DNA of 64,000 nucleotides from NCBI GenBank assembly GCA_040357565.1, contig JBDODJ010000006.1; one strand, 5' to 3'. Shown one piece after another: positions 29,856 through 41,245 of the stretch. Made by a program: the position numbers and the translations under genes. The DNA is from Cercozoa sp. M6MM (taxonomy: Eukaryota; Endomyxa: Ascetosporea). Positions within the stretch are counted from its first letter, which is position 1. Every line of letters begins with the position of its first letter. The notes beneath the pieces are model-generated. The model worked only from the letters and a program-made list of their open reading frames with translations. It did not search any database and was not told the origin of the DNA.

Positions 29856-31335
29856 TCAAGCGTTCAGTACCTCTGATATGGCATCTTCGTACTCATTCAA
29901 CAATGCTTGCATTTGAGGCGATGGTCGCGCTACCGAGAGCGCTATATATTGAGAAGGTGCTGACCGAGGCCTCTGAATCGGTAGCGAGGGCTGTGAGGCA
30001 TGAATCGGCACTGGCAAGGAGCCGGAACCAGACAGCGCGAGAGGCGGAGAGCTTAAACCTCCTACCGCACTTGACCCGGACAGCATTGGCAACGCATGCG
30101 CACTCGTCAAGCCGGTGAAATGCTACGAAGGGAGAATTTACACAAATGAGAGTGCACAGTATCAAGGACTGTACAAAAGGTGTTTTCGAGACTGATACGC
30201 GGCGAAGTCGCACTGCGGACAGGCTCTTGCTTGACTTGTTCATCTGCGGGACGAGGACGTCACAAGAAATTTCCTTTGACAAGCGCAAACGACTGTCCGC
30301 GCGTTCGGTCAGCGCAAAGATGAAGCGCGCGTTGCTATTCCTAAACAGCACCAAGTTCAAGTCGATTCGAGAAGTCTGCTGCGCCCTTGTGCCACTCGAG
30401 AGTCGCCAGTAGTAATCGTAAGGCGCGTCGGCCGTCTGGAAGGGACAGGGTACATCCTCAGGGACATGCACGTGTTCCAATTACCGGCGTTGAGGTGGCG
30501 AAGCTCAGCACATGCAGGTCTGCAAAGTGCACCTTCTCGTCAGCAGGGACACCTCCGAGTTGCGGCGGCAACTGCAGCTGGGCATTGAGTTTCTGGCAGT
30601 CACTGCGCGACAGCTTTATTGGAAATGTCACTGACGAGTGTGTTGTCTTGTCTCCGTGCGCGAGTGCAACGTGCGACTTCCCGATAGAGCGTCGTAAACT
30701 GTCGATTTTGTTGCTCTTCGGAGGCACTGATATGGCAAAAACGCGTTGCTCCACCGTGGTTTCAGTGCTGCCGCAGGAAAGTGAGAACCGAATTGAAACA
30801 GTTTTTCGCAGTGGCAGAGACTGCCGCTGTAATGACACCGGAAGCTCGCTACGGTACAAAAGGAATAAAAGAATGAAAGAAGGTTGCAGGTAAACTTCAG
30901 AGATTCCTACCAACCAAAAGCGACGCCCTTTGCATCCTTCAGCGCACAAATTTCGCTTCGAAAACACGGTGGTTCGGGCAGCAGCTCGCTCGCGTCTTTA
31001 GACTCGCGAATGCTTAAAGGCAAGAGCTCTCCGACCAACTCAGGGTAGCTCTTTTCCCGAAGATGAGCGAGAATTTGCGTGGCGTCCATATCTTCGACCG
31101 CTTCCTTCAGCTTTTTTATGGTCAGTCCGGCTTCTTTCCGGCGCCTGCGACGTTTCTTCGGCCGGGTGGAGTCCTCATTTCCGGTTCTCGGGTCGCCGTC
31201 GGACTCTAAACAACAACACACCAATCAAGGATAGTGCAATCATAGCTAAACAATGAACACTGTACTTGATCCCGATGCGTCTGATTCCTCGTTTTGGCTG
31301 CCAAGAAGGCGAAAAAGAAGTGGAGAACTCGGCAT
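29856..31335 (-). CDS. Unrecognised basic, beta-rich, probably nuclear protein
   Basis: ATG 31335 gives MPSSPLLFRLLGSQNEESDA; a GTAC intron leads to an acidic/basic stretch containing STRPKKRRRRRKEAG, a strong nuclear localisation signal. A helical segment follows (IKKLKEAVEDMDATQILAHL), then a predicted all-beta region of about 220 residues: SLPLRKTVSIRFSLSCG, RRSIGKSHVALAHGDKTTHS, EKVHFADLHVLSFATSTP, DAPYDYYWRLSSGTRAQQTS and SRIDLNLVLFRNSNARFIF. The C-terminus is Ser/Pro rich (SLPVPIHASQPSLPIQRPR) and ends with a short helix, NEYEDAISEVLNA. Five exons join in phase. The layout (NLS, beta-sandwich, Ser/Pro-rich tail) resembles immunoglobulin-fold transcription factors, but I see no diagnostic DNA-contact motif, so this is inference only. 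Confidence 0.55.
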
Positions 31336-31961
31336 GTCACGCGAACCGGAATACTGCATTTTTGCTTTTGCCAGAGGCGTCTCAGCCTGCGCTAACCTCA
31401 CCTCGGCAGGAGCTTTATGTGCACCGCAGTCCCCCTGGGCGCCTCAACAGGCTTGTTACTTATCAGGCGTTTTTCTACCGCAGTTCCGGAACTCGGAACC
31501 ACGGAAACGCGGAACTCGGAACCAAGGAAATTCAAGCAGCTAAAGGCGTCCTGACACTGTACAGTACGGATAGATGCCCAATTATGGGAGGTCCGTTCAA
31601 CTCCTTTGAGGGAGGTTTCGTAATTTATTTATTGACTCGACCCGCAGGCTTCTAAAACACTATTTAGAAGGAGTTCATTGGCCACTGTGACGCCCAGACT
31701 TTGACGCGGAGCGGAGAGTCGCCACGCTTCAACGCAACCGAAAGTGCTTGTACTTGTAGTTAGTTCCGTCAACTAAGAAACCAACTATGTAGTTCCCCTG
31801 TACCAGTCCTGAGGTGGGTCACAAGCGCATGGCCGTAGTCCACCGCCCGCTTAGGGCGAGGCCATCCAACTCCCCCTTTGAAGTTCCCCAGGACATCTTC
31901 TTCAAGGTTCGGTTGGTACGAACGCGACGAGTGAGCGAGGACGCGTCGGTGCCGTGGCCAA
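31336..31961. other. Intergenic stretch, no feature seen
   Basis: 626 bases between the carrier gene stop and the start of the next minus-strand gene. Plus-strand frames are open for up to about 130 codons (31266-31655), but they overlap the first exon of the 31335 gene and have no recognisable content. A short direct repeat of cggaactcgga-like units is present at 31486-31518. Confidence 0.45.
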
Positions 31962-32926
31962 CTACTGTTTTCGCAGCATCGATTGGAATTGCTCCAGAAA
32001 CACGAACGTTCCGACTGTATGAGGACACTGTGCACACACCGACACGTGACACGAGCGACAATAAGAGTGAGCAGTATCAATACCACTCGCATGTAATGAC
32101 CCCAGAAACCCTTGTAAAATCCGCGAACGCCCTCCGCTCTGCAGGACCAAACGATAATGTCGATACGCGCGACGTGTTTGGCGTGTTAGGGAACAAGCAA
32201 ACATACCTGTAGACCTTCGTCATACAGTCAAGCACGGAGTTGTAGCGATTGCTACTGCTGGACTGATTGTATAGTCTTGTGGCGACCACATCCTACAGAC
32301 AGCAACAAAATCGACAGCACGGCAAGCAAATCAGGAGGAAGAGGTTAACCGGAGGGTTCATCGCAATCGCGACAGCAAAACCAGAAATCAAGGAAGCAGC
32401 CTACAACAACCACAGCAGACCTTAATTCCATGTGAAATCGGTACAACGGTATAAACTGTACCAGGTGCGTCCTGCTATCTTGCAAGCACCAACCGAGCGA
32501 GTGGTGCAACAAATCGCGTTTGGCAGTGTCGTACGACGCCAACTGCGTGGCAGAGCCGACCATCACACGCACTGCGCAAGAGAAAAGACATACCTCAGGC
32601 CAGGCTTTTGTGAATTTCAAGAGCACCTATGCCAGCGGAAGCGCCACGAAAGAACCCAAGAATGCCTTCTTTGGTGTAGATCCGCCGGACCGCATCGCTC
32701 AATCCCTCTGTAAGAAACCACACAGGTCACTGTATGTTTTGCTCAAACCAAAACGTATATTTACTGTAATTGTGTTGATCGCCGACTTGCAGGTTTGAGT
32801 GAGAGGCGACTTGCAAGCGCACCTTGAGCAGGAAGAAAGGCGAGCCGAAAAGTGCTCCAATACCACCGCTCACGGCACCAGCAAACAATCGGTGCGGTAA
32901 GTTCTGTAAGACACAATTTTTCAGGG

Positions 32927-32971
<45 letters not shown>

Positions 32972-33073
32972 NNNNNNNNNNNNNNNNNNNNNNNNNNNNN
33001 NNNNNNNNNNNNNNNNNNNNNNNNNNNNNNNNNNNNNNNNNNNNNNNNNNNNNNNNNNNNNNNNNNNNNNNAG

Positions 33074-33137
<64 letters not shown>

Positions 33138-33797
33138 AACACATGCACACACACTTAAGTAAATGCGAACACCACGACATGCATGGCCACGTGTCTTCAT
33201 ACCTGATTGTCGCCAATGAGAGCAGGATAGACACTCAAACGAGTGCCATTCATTGCGATCTGGTACATCATCGCAGGGCCAATTCCTTGTTGAACACTTC
33301 TGAACCCTTCGCGCTTGATCTACAAGGCAACGTGCTTGAGCACACACTGCGAACTGACGATGAAATAATACGATGCTAGCCATCGCCTGCAATGGGTTAC
33401 GGAACACTTTGCTTCCTGCGCCAAGCTCTCCCTGCACAACGAAACGCATACGCGTACATACTGCTGTGTATTTGTGGTGTACTTTACGTGTATTTGCCAT
33501 AGAGCCGAGACATACACGCAAAGTGTACCTGTAGTTGCATTCGGGACTTGACGACCTCAAACGGGTTCGAGAAAACCGTTGCACAGCATGTTGCACCTAA
33601 AATTTACAGGTGTCAATCCAGATACTGCGCACTAACCTTCGGTCAAGCGTGGTACCAGCGCCAGCGACAAACTGCTTCAAAGGAGGGAGCTGCTACAAAA
33701 CAAATAATCATTGAAAACACAAAAAATAACACAATAGTCAACAAAAAAAAAACAACAGCCAAGCGACGGAGTTTAGCATCCGCACCTGCTCAGGCAT
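31962..33797 (-). CDS. Mitochondrial carrier, SLC25A34/A35 (Oac1-like) type
   Basis: Inner-membrane carrier, probably of oxaloacetate, sulfate or related anions if it follows yeast Oac1. ATG 33797 (MPEQ) splices to QLPPLKQFVAGAGATCCATV. The three mitochondrial carrier signatures are present: FSNPFEVVKSRMQLQ, SPFFLLKVRLQ and DVVATRLYNQ, the last as in SLC25A34/35. Exons read GFRSVQQGIGPAMMYQIAMN, HRLFAGAVSGGIGALFGS, IYTKEGILGFFRGASAGI, MVGSATQLASYDTAKRDLL, YNSVLDCMTKVYR and EGVRGFYKGFWGHYMR, ending TFVFLEQFQSMLRKQ with TAG at 31962. The order of segments matches human SLC25A35 closely. The middle intron holds a TG repeat (sense) and a 100-N gap. Length is about 300 aa, usual for the family. 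Confidence 0.88.
32928..33154. repeat. (CA)n microsatellite with 100-N gap
   Basis: CA on the plus strand, so TG on the sense strand of the carrier gene intron. Ns occupy 32972-33071. Confidence 0.98.
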
Positions 33798-33937
33798 GCA
33801 GTTATTTCTTGGGCACACTGAATCCAATGTGCTCACGTGCAACAGTAAATCAGTCAAGTGACAATGATCGCCAAACGACGATGAGCAAAGTGCGATTTTT
33901 AGAAAAGTTTCAACCAGGGCCGCAACTCAAAGCTAAA

Positions 33938-34613
33938 TTAAGACTCAAGCTCCTGTATCCTGGTCTCCTCCTCACTGGCGTCGCGGATCTGCTGCTCCGG
34001 AAGCGTGCAGGCGACCTTGCGGGGCTCCTTGCTCTTGGTGAGCGGACACTGCATGTGCCGCCAACTGATCGGGACCATCTGCTCGCCCGTGGCGGCCGAA
34101 CGGGCTAGCAGCACGCCGAGCTCGTTGGCGGCGGTCGAGAGGTAGTAGTTGCGCTGATTGCCGAGTGAGATCACCTTGGCGCGGATTACATCACCGGGCA
34201 CAAAGCACTCGTGCATCTCCACGGCATCGACATCCGTCTGCCGCACGTCGTGCTGGCGTACCATGCCGACAAATGTTTCTCGAAGTGACTCGTCGCCAAC
34301 GCACAGCTATCACACAAAAAGACAGACATGCCACTCCTGGGAACAGCGAGTAGTAAAAGCGAAAGACTACAATCTCAGCATGCGCAGCTCGTTCACCAAT
34401 TTTGGTGATGCGCGCCAGCACCGTGTCACCTACTGCCGGAGTACGCTGCACCTGCTTCCTGGCGAGTACTTTGATTTCACCTTCAGCGCACACCTGGCGG
34501 CCCAACACACCTGCGAAAATGTGCCCGCTTCGTTTAAAGGTGCCCACTCCTGCCTGGAATTCGTCCACTGAGCCGAGTCGCTCACCTGGTGTCACCACTT
34601 GCAGAGCTTCCAT
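33938..34613 (-). CDS. CSL4: RNA exosome cap subunit CSL4 (EXOSC1)
   Basis: S1-domain cap protein of the nuclear and cytoplasmic RNA exosome, which degrades and processes RNA. ATG 34613 gives MEALQVVTPGERLGSVDEFQ, matching the conserved CSL4 start (V.PGerLg...e...G.Gty). The text continues AGVLGRQV, TPAVGDTVLARITKI (start of the S1 fold) and, after one intron, LCVGDESLRETFVGMVRQHD, PGDVIRAKVISLGNQRNYYL and a C-terminal Cys-poor zinc-ribbon-like segment (GEQMVPISWRHMQCP). Two exons, about 200 aa, the usual size. It is divergent from Elongin A, with 270 bases between starts. Confidence 0.88.
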
Positions 34614-34883
34614 TATTTATCACGCGCACGCGACTGCACACACTGATAACAACGCTAGCGCTCTCGGCTTCTTGATTTTTTTCTTTTTTATTTTTTGGCG
34701 GTCGGCGTGCCGGTTTCAGCGAAAACAATGCCCCACACTAAGTTTTTAGGTTTTACCGCCTGCGGAGTTAACACAAGTAACCACAAGCACACGTTTGGGC
34801 ACAGATGGAGGAACGTGCTCGAGTTTTGAGCTCTCGGTACTATTTTCTTTCTCGTTCATGTTGTGCGAGAAGTGGCGGACACC
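34614..34883. promoter_or_regulatory. Divergent promoter between CSL4 and Elongin A
   Basis: 270 bases separate the two start codons. A T-rich tract lies at 34675-34696. Probably a shared bidirectional promoter. Confidence 0.4.
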
Positions 34884-36359
34884 ATGTTCAGTCTGCGGGA
34901 AGCAGTCGAAGCAAATCGGCTCGTGACGGCAAAGCAAATGCTCACTTTGATGAAGGATTTATCCGTGTCAATCGACTTGCTGAAGGCGACGTCTGTCGGC
35001 AAGCAAGTCAATGCCTTAAGACAAAAGGTTCCAGAACTCAAAGCTGACTGCGACGTCCTACTTCGACAGGTACTTTCATCAAAACCACGCTGAGCCAAAT
35101 TCACCATTTTAATTCTTTAGTGGCGCGACATGGCGAAGAAAGAGCGCGCAAATCCGCAGAAAGCGAAAAAGCCTCCATCAAAAATAAAAACAGTGTCCAA
35201 AACTGATACAACTCGCGGTAATATACGTTACGTTGCTTTACCTCATAACCTCCTCCATAAATTTTTCTACAGAAGGAGAACCCTGGCCTTTGCGGACCGA
35301 ATGGCTTCCGGGCACGGATATTTCGCGCCTGCGGAGTGCGAAAGCGCGAGGACTTCCCGAGAAGTTCATTTCGCGCAAGCAGTAAGCTTTGTGTGTCATT
35401 CAACACTGAGAAACGTGTAATGTTTCATTCACTTCTTTTGTGATAATGCGTAGCGGTGTTCCCACTTTGCAAACTCTCTGCATTCGTGCGGTGAAGCCTT
35501 TAGCACATGCGGTTGTGCGACTGCCGTTTCGACTGCACGATGAGCATGTATTTGCCTCTACTCTGCCTGTCTGTTCGAACTATACCGTACTACAAAACAG
35601 GTCTCATCGGTGTTTTCTGACGTGGATTGCGGCCGACTGCTCAAGCTGGCTGACAAGAACCGTACCACTTTATGCTGTTTTCGTTGTGTTCACTGATTTC
35701 AAAAGTGCAGCACACTTGCTCGACGGCCTTGAGCCTATTTTCGAGCGAGGCAGTAGACGCAAGTTTTCTTCTGCAGTTGCCGGCAAAGGCACTCCACTTT
35801 CGATTGACTTCTTTTTCTAGTTTACTGAATCGAGTGCGCAGAGGCGTCGCAGACTTGGCGCGAGTTCTACCGCAGCCAGTCTCGAATGCAGTCTGCCATG
35901 GCCCGAATGGCCAATGCCCACTTGCGAAAAAAGAAGCTCGCCAATGCAAGCATCCGAAAGAAGATGACAACGATACAGACACTCGATATCGACGCAGCTC
36001 CTGTGAAACGAGCCCGGAAAAAGACTAATCCACTGGTACGAAGCTTTGTGCATTCAAACTGAGAATTTTGACGTTGTTTTGTTGTTTGAACAGTCCAAAA
36101 AGGCTGCAAACACGAAACTAGGAGCGCAGTTGCAGCAGATTGTACGCGAGCAGAAAACACACCGTCCTGTTGTCAACGAGGAAAGAAGAAGGGTATCCGT
36201 GCTGTACTGCGTATCGATACTTGCGTATCGATACTTGCTTGTTATTTGGATTAGAGAGCACTAGCAGCAAAGTCGAAAGCGGCGACCCAGCGCGCCGTGG
36301 CTTCGTTTGCCGCGCAGCTCGAAAGATCTGTTCGCAAGAGCGTGGGTGGGGCCAAGTGA
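34884..36359 (+). CDS. ELOA: Elongin A (TFIIS N-terminal domain plus BC-box/F-box region)
   Basis: Largest subunit of the elongin complex, which stimulates RNA polymerase II elongation and can act as a ubiquitin-ligase adaptor through Elongin B/C. ATG 34884 (MFSLREAVEANRLVTAKQML) starts a TFIIS N-terminal (LW) domain whose hallmark is DLLKATSVGKQVNALRQKVP followed by WRDMAKKE. After a Lys-rich linker and short introns comes SGVPTLQTLCIRAVKPLAHA, matching the elongin A BC-box, then an F-box-like helical part. The segment TWREFYRSQSRMQSAMARMA is the counterpart of the conserved WREMY...R..LT block, followed by a basic tail (PVKRARKKTNP). About eight exons. The last exon can be read in two frames; one ends at TGA 36357-36359. 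Confidence 0.78.
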
Positions 36360-36644
36360 CGGTCGTGTCTCAAATCCTGCCACGTCCGCGTTCGGTTGCT
36401 TTCGCTCACGCGATACGATAGCGATAGATACGATATTCAAGTGTAACTCAACTGTTTTATTTTCGTTTAACCAACGTGGCCTGTATGATCATGATCAACG
36501 CGATGTACTCCGCTGTACGATCTGCGCTGCCGCGCCGGCCAACTCAGGTAGTACCCAACCTCGCCGCTCGGCTACCGTACTAGTACGCGACGTCCGATGT
36601 ATCTATACCGTCGCACCGGTACCACACGTTCAGCCACCCACACG

Positions 36645-37430
36645 CTATTTGCGGCGGCGACGCAGCTTCTTATCCTTGTTGGAAGTCTTTGGCACGGGCG
36701 ATTGCCCCTTTTCAATGCGCTTTTTGATCATACGTGCTTGCTGGAAGAGCACCGACAGCATACGGAAACTCGGCAATGCCGTGGCCTGCCAACAACAAAC
36801 TAGAGGATACACGACAACAAGCTCAAGCGCAAAGTACCACAGTTGCACCGCACGTCAGAGCGACAGCCAGCAGCCAAACAGACGAAACGCCCGTTAGTGG
36901 ATGTTCACCCGCCCATGCGGCAAATGCACGCAAAACGAAGGCAGAAGCCACAGAGAATACCGCCGTCAGGTGAACTACAAGAACGTAAGTGTCTCTGTGA
37001 ATCTCGACAAAAGCGAGTTTTGCCGATATTAGCTAGCGGTTACCCAAAAGAACACCCACGCTGCGGAAAAAGACGCCAGCGACACCGACAACTGAGACAA
37101 CGCATAGAGCGACGACAAAACCGACACTCAGAAGCGGCCGCGCACCCAACACTGAGCAGCAGAGAAGGTAGAATTGAGTGGGGTGGGAGAATGCATATGT
37201 CGGAAGCGCACAAGAAGGCAAGTCATCCGTTTGGAAGGCGAGAAACGCTGCGAGCGCGAGTGTGAACAGACCCAAAAGACTGCAAACATGGACGCATCAC
37301 GCAGGGAATACAGACAAAGAAAAAAAAGTGTAAAATTACAGCTGCATACGTGCTAGCCCGGCGATGGCATTTCTGGATTGTGCTGCAACCTGATGGTGGG
37401 CAACGACCTTTTGTCGGAACTTATAATCTT
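36645..37430 (-). CDS. Small multi-pass membrane protein with basic C-tail
   Basis: Spliced exons on the minus strand read LLGLFTLALAAFLAFQTDDL, LLSVGFVVALCVVSVVGVAG, TAVFSVASAFVLRAFAAWAG and VSSVWLLAVALTCGATV, then ALPSFRMLSVLFQQARMIKK and a tail ending KDKKLRRRRK, TAG at 36645. That gives four predicted membrane helices and a Lys/Arg tail that could act as an ER-retention signal. The topology is like that of small ER or SND/TMEM208-type proteins, but no specific family motif is seen. An exon reading YKFRQKVVAHHQVAAQSRNA (about 37340-37430) probably precedes it, although its phase does not join perfectly in my model. Confidence 0.5.
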
Positions 37431-37807
37431 CCCTGCAGGATTATTATAAATAAGTTTGTCCTGCGCAACAAGAGCCAGAAGCAAAAAGTGACAAGTCGCA
37501 TGAAAATGCTACCCCGAGTGTGACATAACGATACTTTATCCGAATAAGTGCGTTCGCAGATCGATTTACGTTGGCAGCCGACTGTACGCCCCCCACGATG
37601 TTGACCGTAGCCAGCACTTTTCAGCCAAAATAATCGATCGTCTCGCACAGCGGTTTACGGGCTTGTTGATAGTGCCGGTGCTAGATGGCGTCAGGCACTG
37701 CGGCGCATGGGAGTCTCCCTCCGACGCCATCGAGTGTATTTTTCAGATGCTCTTTCGCTTGTCGAAATCGAGATTGAGTCCAGTACCTTGCATATGTGCT
37801 TTAGACG

Positions 37808-40800
37808 ATGAACCTCGTCGATTCGACGCTAGGTTATGGTGCTCCGGATCACTGGCAGGTACTGTAACCTCTATCTGTTGTATGCATCGCTCCAAATATA
37901 CACATACACCAGATTCGCCGGTGGACGAAGGTGGAGTGGAAATGGTTCATGCGTCGCTCACTGCCCGTGCTGCTGGGTCTTGTGATGTTCCTCATCTTCC
38001 AAATTCGGCAGGTACCAGTGCAACATTTCTAAGTGTCCCAGCAGAGGGAGCTCCCTCTGTGCGCAGGGCGTATTAAAGAACGAGGTCGACAGGTGTGTCT
38101 ACGAGGAGGTGCAGCACACGTACACCGAGGTCGATCGGTCGCTTCTCGAGTTGACCGAGTACGCACCCTTAACACCAAACAAATTCCGTCTGCTGGTACG
38201 TTTTTTTTTTTAAAGTGCCTACTTGCGGTTGGGTATTATATCTATCTATCGTTAATTCCGCAGCAAGTGGACCAAGAATTGACACTGGACGATGCCGCTG
38301 CCCATATTAATGTCGTTCTGTTCGTGCACGGCAACCGTGGTCATTTCACGCACGTGCAACACATCGCCAAGGTAGTTATGCAGTTTACGTTTATGTATTA
38401 AGTGTAGCTGGGTGAGTGTAGGATATCCAAGAGGCACAAGGCGGACTATACGCCAACAGCACACTTTTCTTCAGTTGCGATATGAATGGCGAGCCGTCTG
38501 CTTGGAGTGGTACTTTTCAACCTAAAGGTGGTGCATGTCTAGTTTGGTTTATGATTCTTGTGTCCTTATCTACGACACCCCTGCAGGCATATTCATTCGT
38601 CGCCAGGCAGCCTATGTTGCAGCTGCCGCTCGCTACATTGCCGACTACATGCAGGAACAAGGCTTCCAAGACCGCTGGTCGCTGCTGCTGCTGGCGCACT
38701 CGATGGGTGGCCGCTCCTCCGCCTTCGCACTGGCGCAGGTGTCTCCCTTTATGCATGAACCACTCACATTGTTACACTCACGGTGTAGGAACATTTCCCA
38801 CGTGCCCAACTGCACACGATTTTGACGGTTGCGTCGCCGCTTCGTGTTCCTGTAAGCCATCTGTGCCTGTGCCTGTGCCTGTGTGTTCAATGTACTCTTG
38901 TATAGGTGGTCAACACGGACTACGTTATGCACCACGACACCAAGAGGGCTGATCGATACTGGAGTCGCGAGTTTCGGTATACCCCATGGCTAGGGAAGCT
39001 GTACCATCCACACATGTTGTTTGGACCTGTCTGAACAGCACCCCAGGCGAGTTGTCGCACGTTAACCTCGTTTCGGTGAGTGGCGGACGACTTGACTTTG
39101 TCGACGCGAGCTGGGTCCGTCTGAACGACATGCGTGTGCCTCAGTCGCACCGTGTGCAAGGTACTTGGGTCACATCACTTACGTATTCATTTGTGACTCG
39201 TGTGTACTCATCGGTGCTGGACCTGGACAGGCTTGACACGTGCGATTCCGCGAGTGGCGCAGTCGGTCGAGCACCAGGCCATGATGGAGTGCTCGCAACT
39301 GGTACATTTGTGACACCTCATGTCGATGCAACCTCCAAATGGACCGCGTTTGGTCAGACGCGAGTACTCGCAGATGCGGCGACAGGGGTGTTCGGCATTT
39401 TGCGCAGCAAGCAAAACGACTCAATTGAGACAACTGACATGCTCTACCAGTCACGGTGTGCAATCACTGACTCCATGTGTTCCCATCTCACTCGCATGAT
39501 GACTGTAGAAAGGAAACATTGGAGGCATGGCGCTCTGTGATTAATTTCGATCACGCTGAGGACGATGCGATCACGGTTGCGCCGCACCGTGGTACCGCCA
39601 AATGATTTCCACATTGTGCCATCTGTGATATCGCATGGCACTATGTCACACAGGTATCTTCGACGAGGAGCCGTCGACGGCACCATTCGAACTCGACATG
39701 TCCAAGTACATCGTGTCTACTTATCTCATACAGTGCATGCTGTGTGCAAACAACTGTGTCTATCCCTACAGGTACGCACTCGTGCAGACGCAGTGGGTCG
39801 ACGGTGCTCACAGCTGGGTTGGTTTCCATACTGTCACCTGCCTATGCGACTCGACTGACTGTTAACATTGTAGAGAAACGCTCGCTTTGACGTGTCGCTG
39901 ACCAAGGCAGCGCGCGATAAACTCAAGTCGGGCAAGCTCTCGCTTATTCTCGTTCGGTGCACTTTTTTTAACAGTCAATTTAGTATTAATACACTGACTA
40001 CTTACTGGGCTCCAATGGTTGTAGATCCGCGGATGCGAACCGAGATGACTCGTTCGACCAGTACATTCCCACGCGCATACACATCGGCGCATCCAGTCTG
40101 TGCCATGTGACATAGGTCTGTCGATGCACTCTGGGAGAACGCAAACATGGCAGACGAGTCCTTTGGTGCTTTGTGCTTTTATTTCAGGTGCAATGTGTAC
40201 ATGCAATGTGTGTGTACACGTGGTATGAGACAACAGGACTGACGATCTACCTGGCTGCCAATACTCATTGGCGCACCCAAGTTTACGTGCTGCGGTGCCC
40301 TGTCCTTGTGTGTGTGTGTGTGTGTGTCTGTGTGTGTGTCTGTGTGTGTGTGTCTGTGTGTCTGTGTGTGTGTGTGTGTGTGTATGTCTGCGACTGCAGA
40401 AGCGAACTGGATGCAGCCAAAGATGACGATCTAGCCATTGCTGAAGTCACGCACTTTGATTCGCTTGTTTTGAGGTACCACTCGACTGCTGCACTCAACT
40501 AAACTTAACTGGACTCAACTGTGTTCGACTTTGTCTGTCCTCTGTGCTGCGCAGCATGTACGCCGATATGTCAATGTTGGTCCAACTTGCGATTATCGAG
40601 CTGCTTCTTGTCGTTGGCGTCGTTTTCTCGTACGTTAACAATCGAGTTTTGCGAGGTGTCAGCTAATTTTTGTTTTTGTGGCGTCGCAGGGATCACCACC
40701 GATTCGGTGAGCACTCGTTCGCCGGTCTGCTCAGCAACGACCCCGGTCTTTTCAAGGCGGTACTTAAACTTTTGTGCTCTTTCCATATACTTCTCATCTG

Positions 40801-41051
40801 AAATGTGCGCAGACACTCGCTTTTGCGGGAATCGCTGTTTTCACGCTGCTTCCGGTAACTCATATGTGTTTGTGGATAGAGGATGCGGGTGAATGTGCTT
40901 TGCCTGTGTGTCAGTAGAGGGACACGCGAACGGACGGTCAGCGCTTTGCGATGTGGTGCATCTCCTTCATCTTCCTGTGGATCGTGGCGGCTGGTCTCGT
41001 GGTCTGCGATGCTCTCATGCGTCTTCTGGTACACCCCCTCCAGCGTTGAGA

Positions 41052-41098
<47 letters not shown>

Positions 41099-41198
41099 NN
41101 NNNNNNNNNNNNNNNNNNNNNNNNNNNNNNNNNNNNNNNNNNNNNNNNNNNNNNNNNNNNNNNNNNNNNNNNNNNNNNNNNNNNNNNNNNNNNNNNNN

Positions 41199-41245
<47 letters not shown>

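Noticed and set aside
31266-31655. Plus-strand open frame of 129 codons
   Set aside because: It overlaps the first exon of the minus-strand gene starting at 31335, has no protein-like features and no splice partners.
41054-41243. CRISPR-like regular repeats
   Set aside because: They are simple dinucleotide microsatellites without spacers, in a eukaryotic genome.
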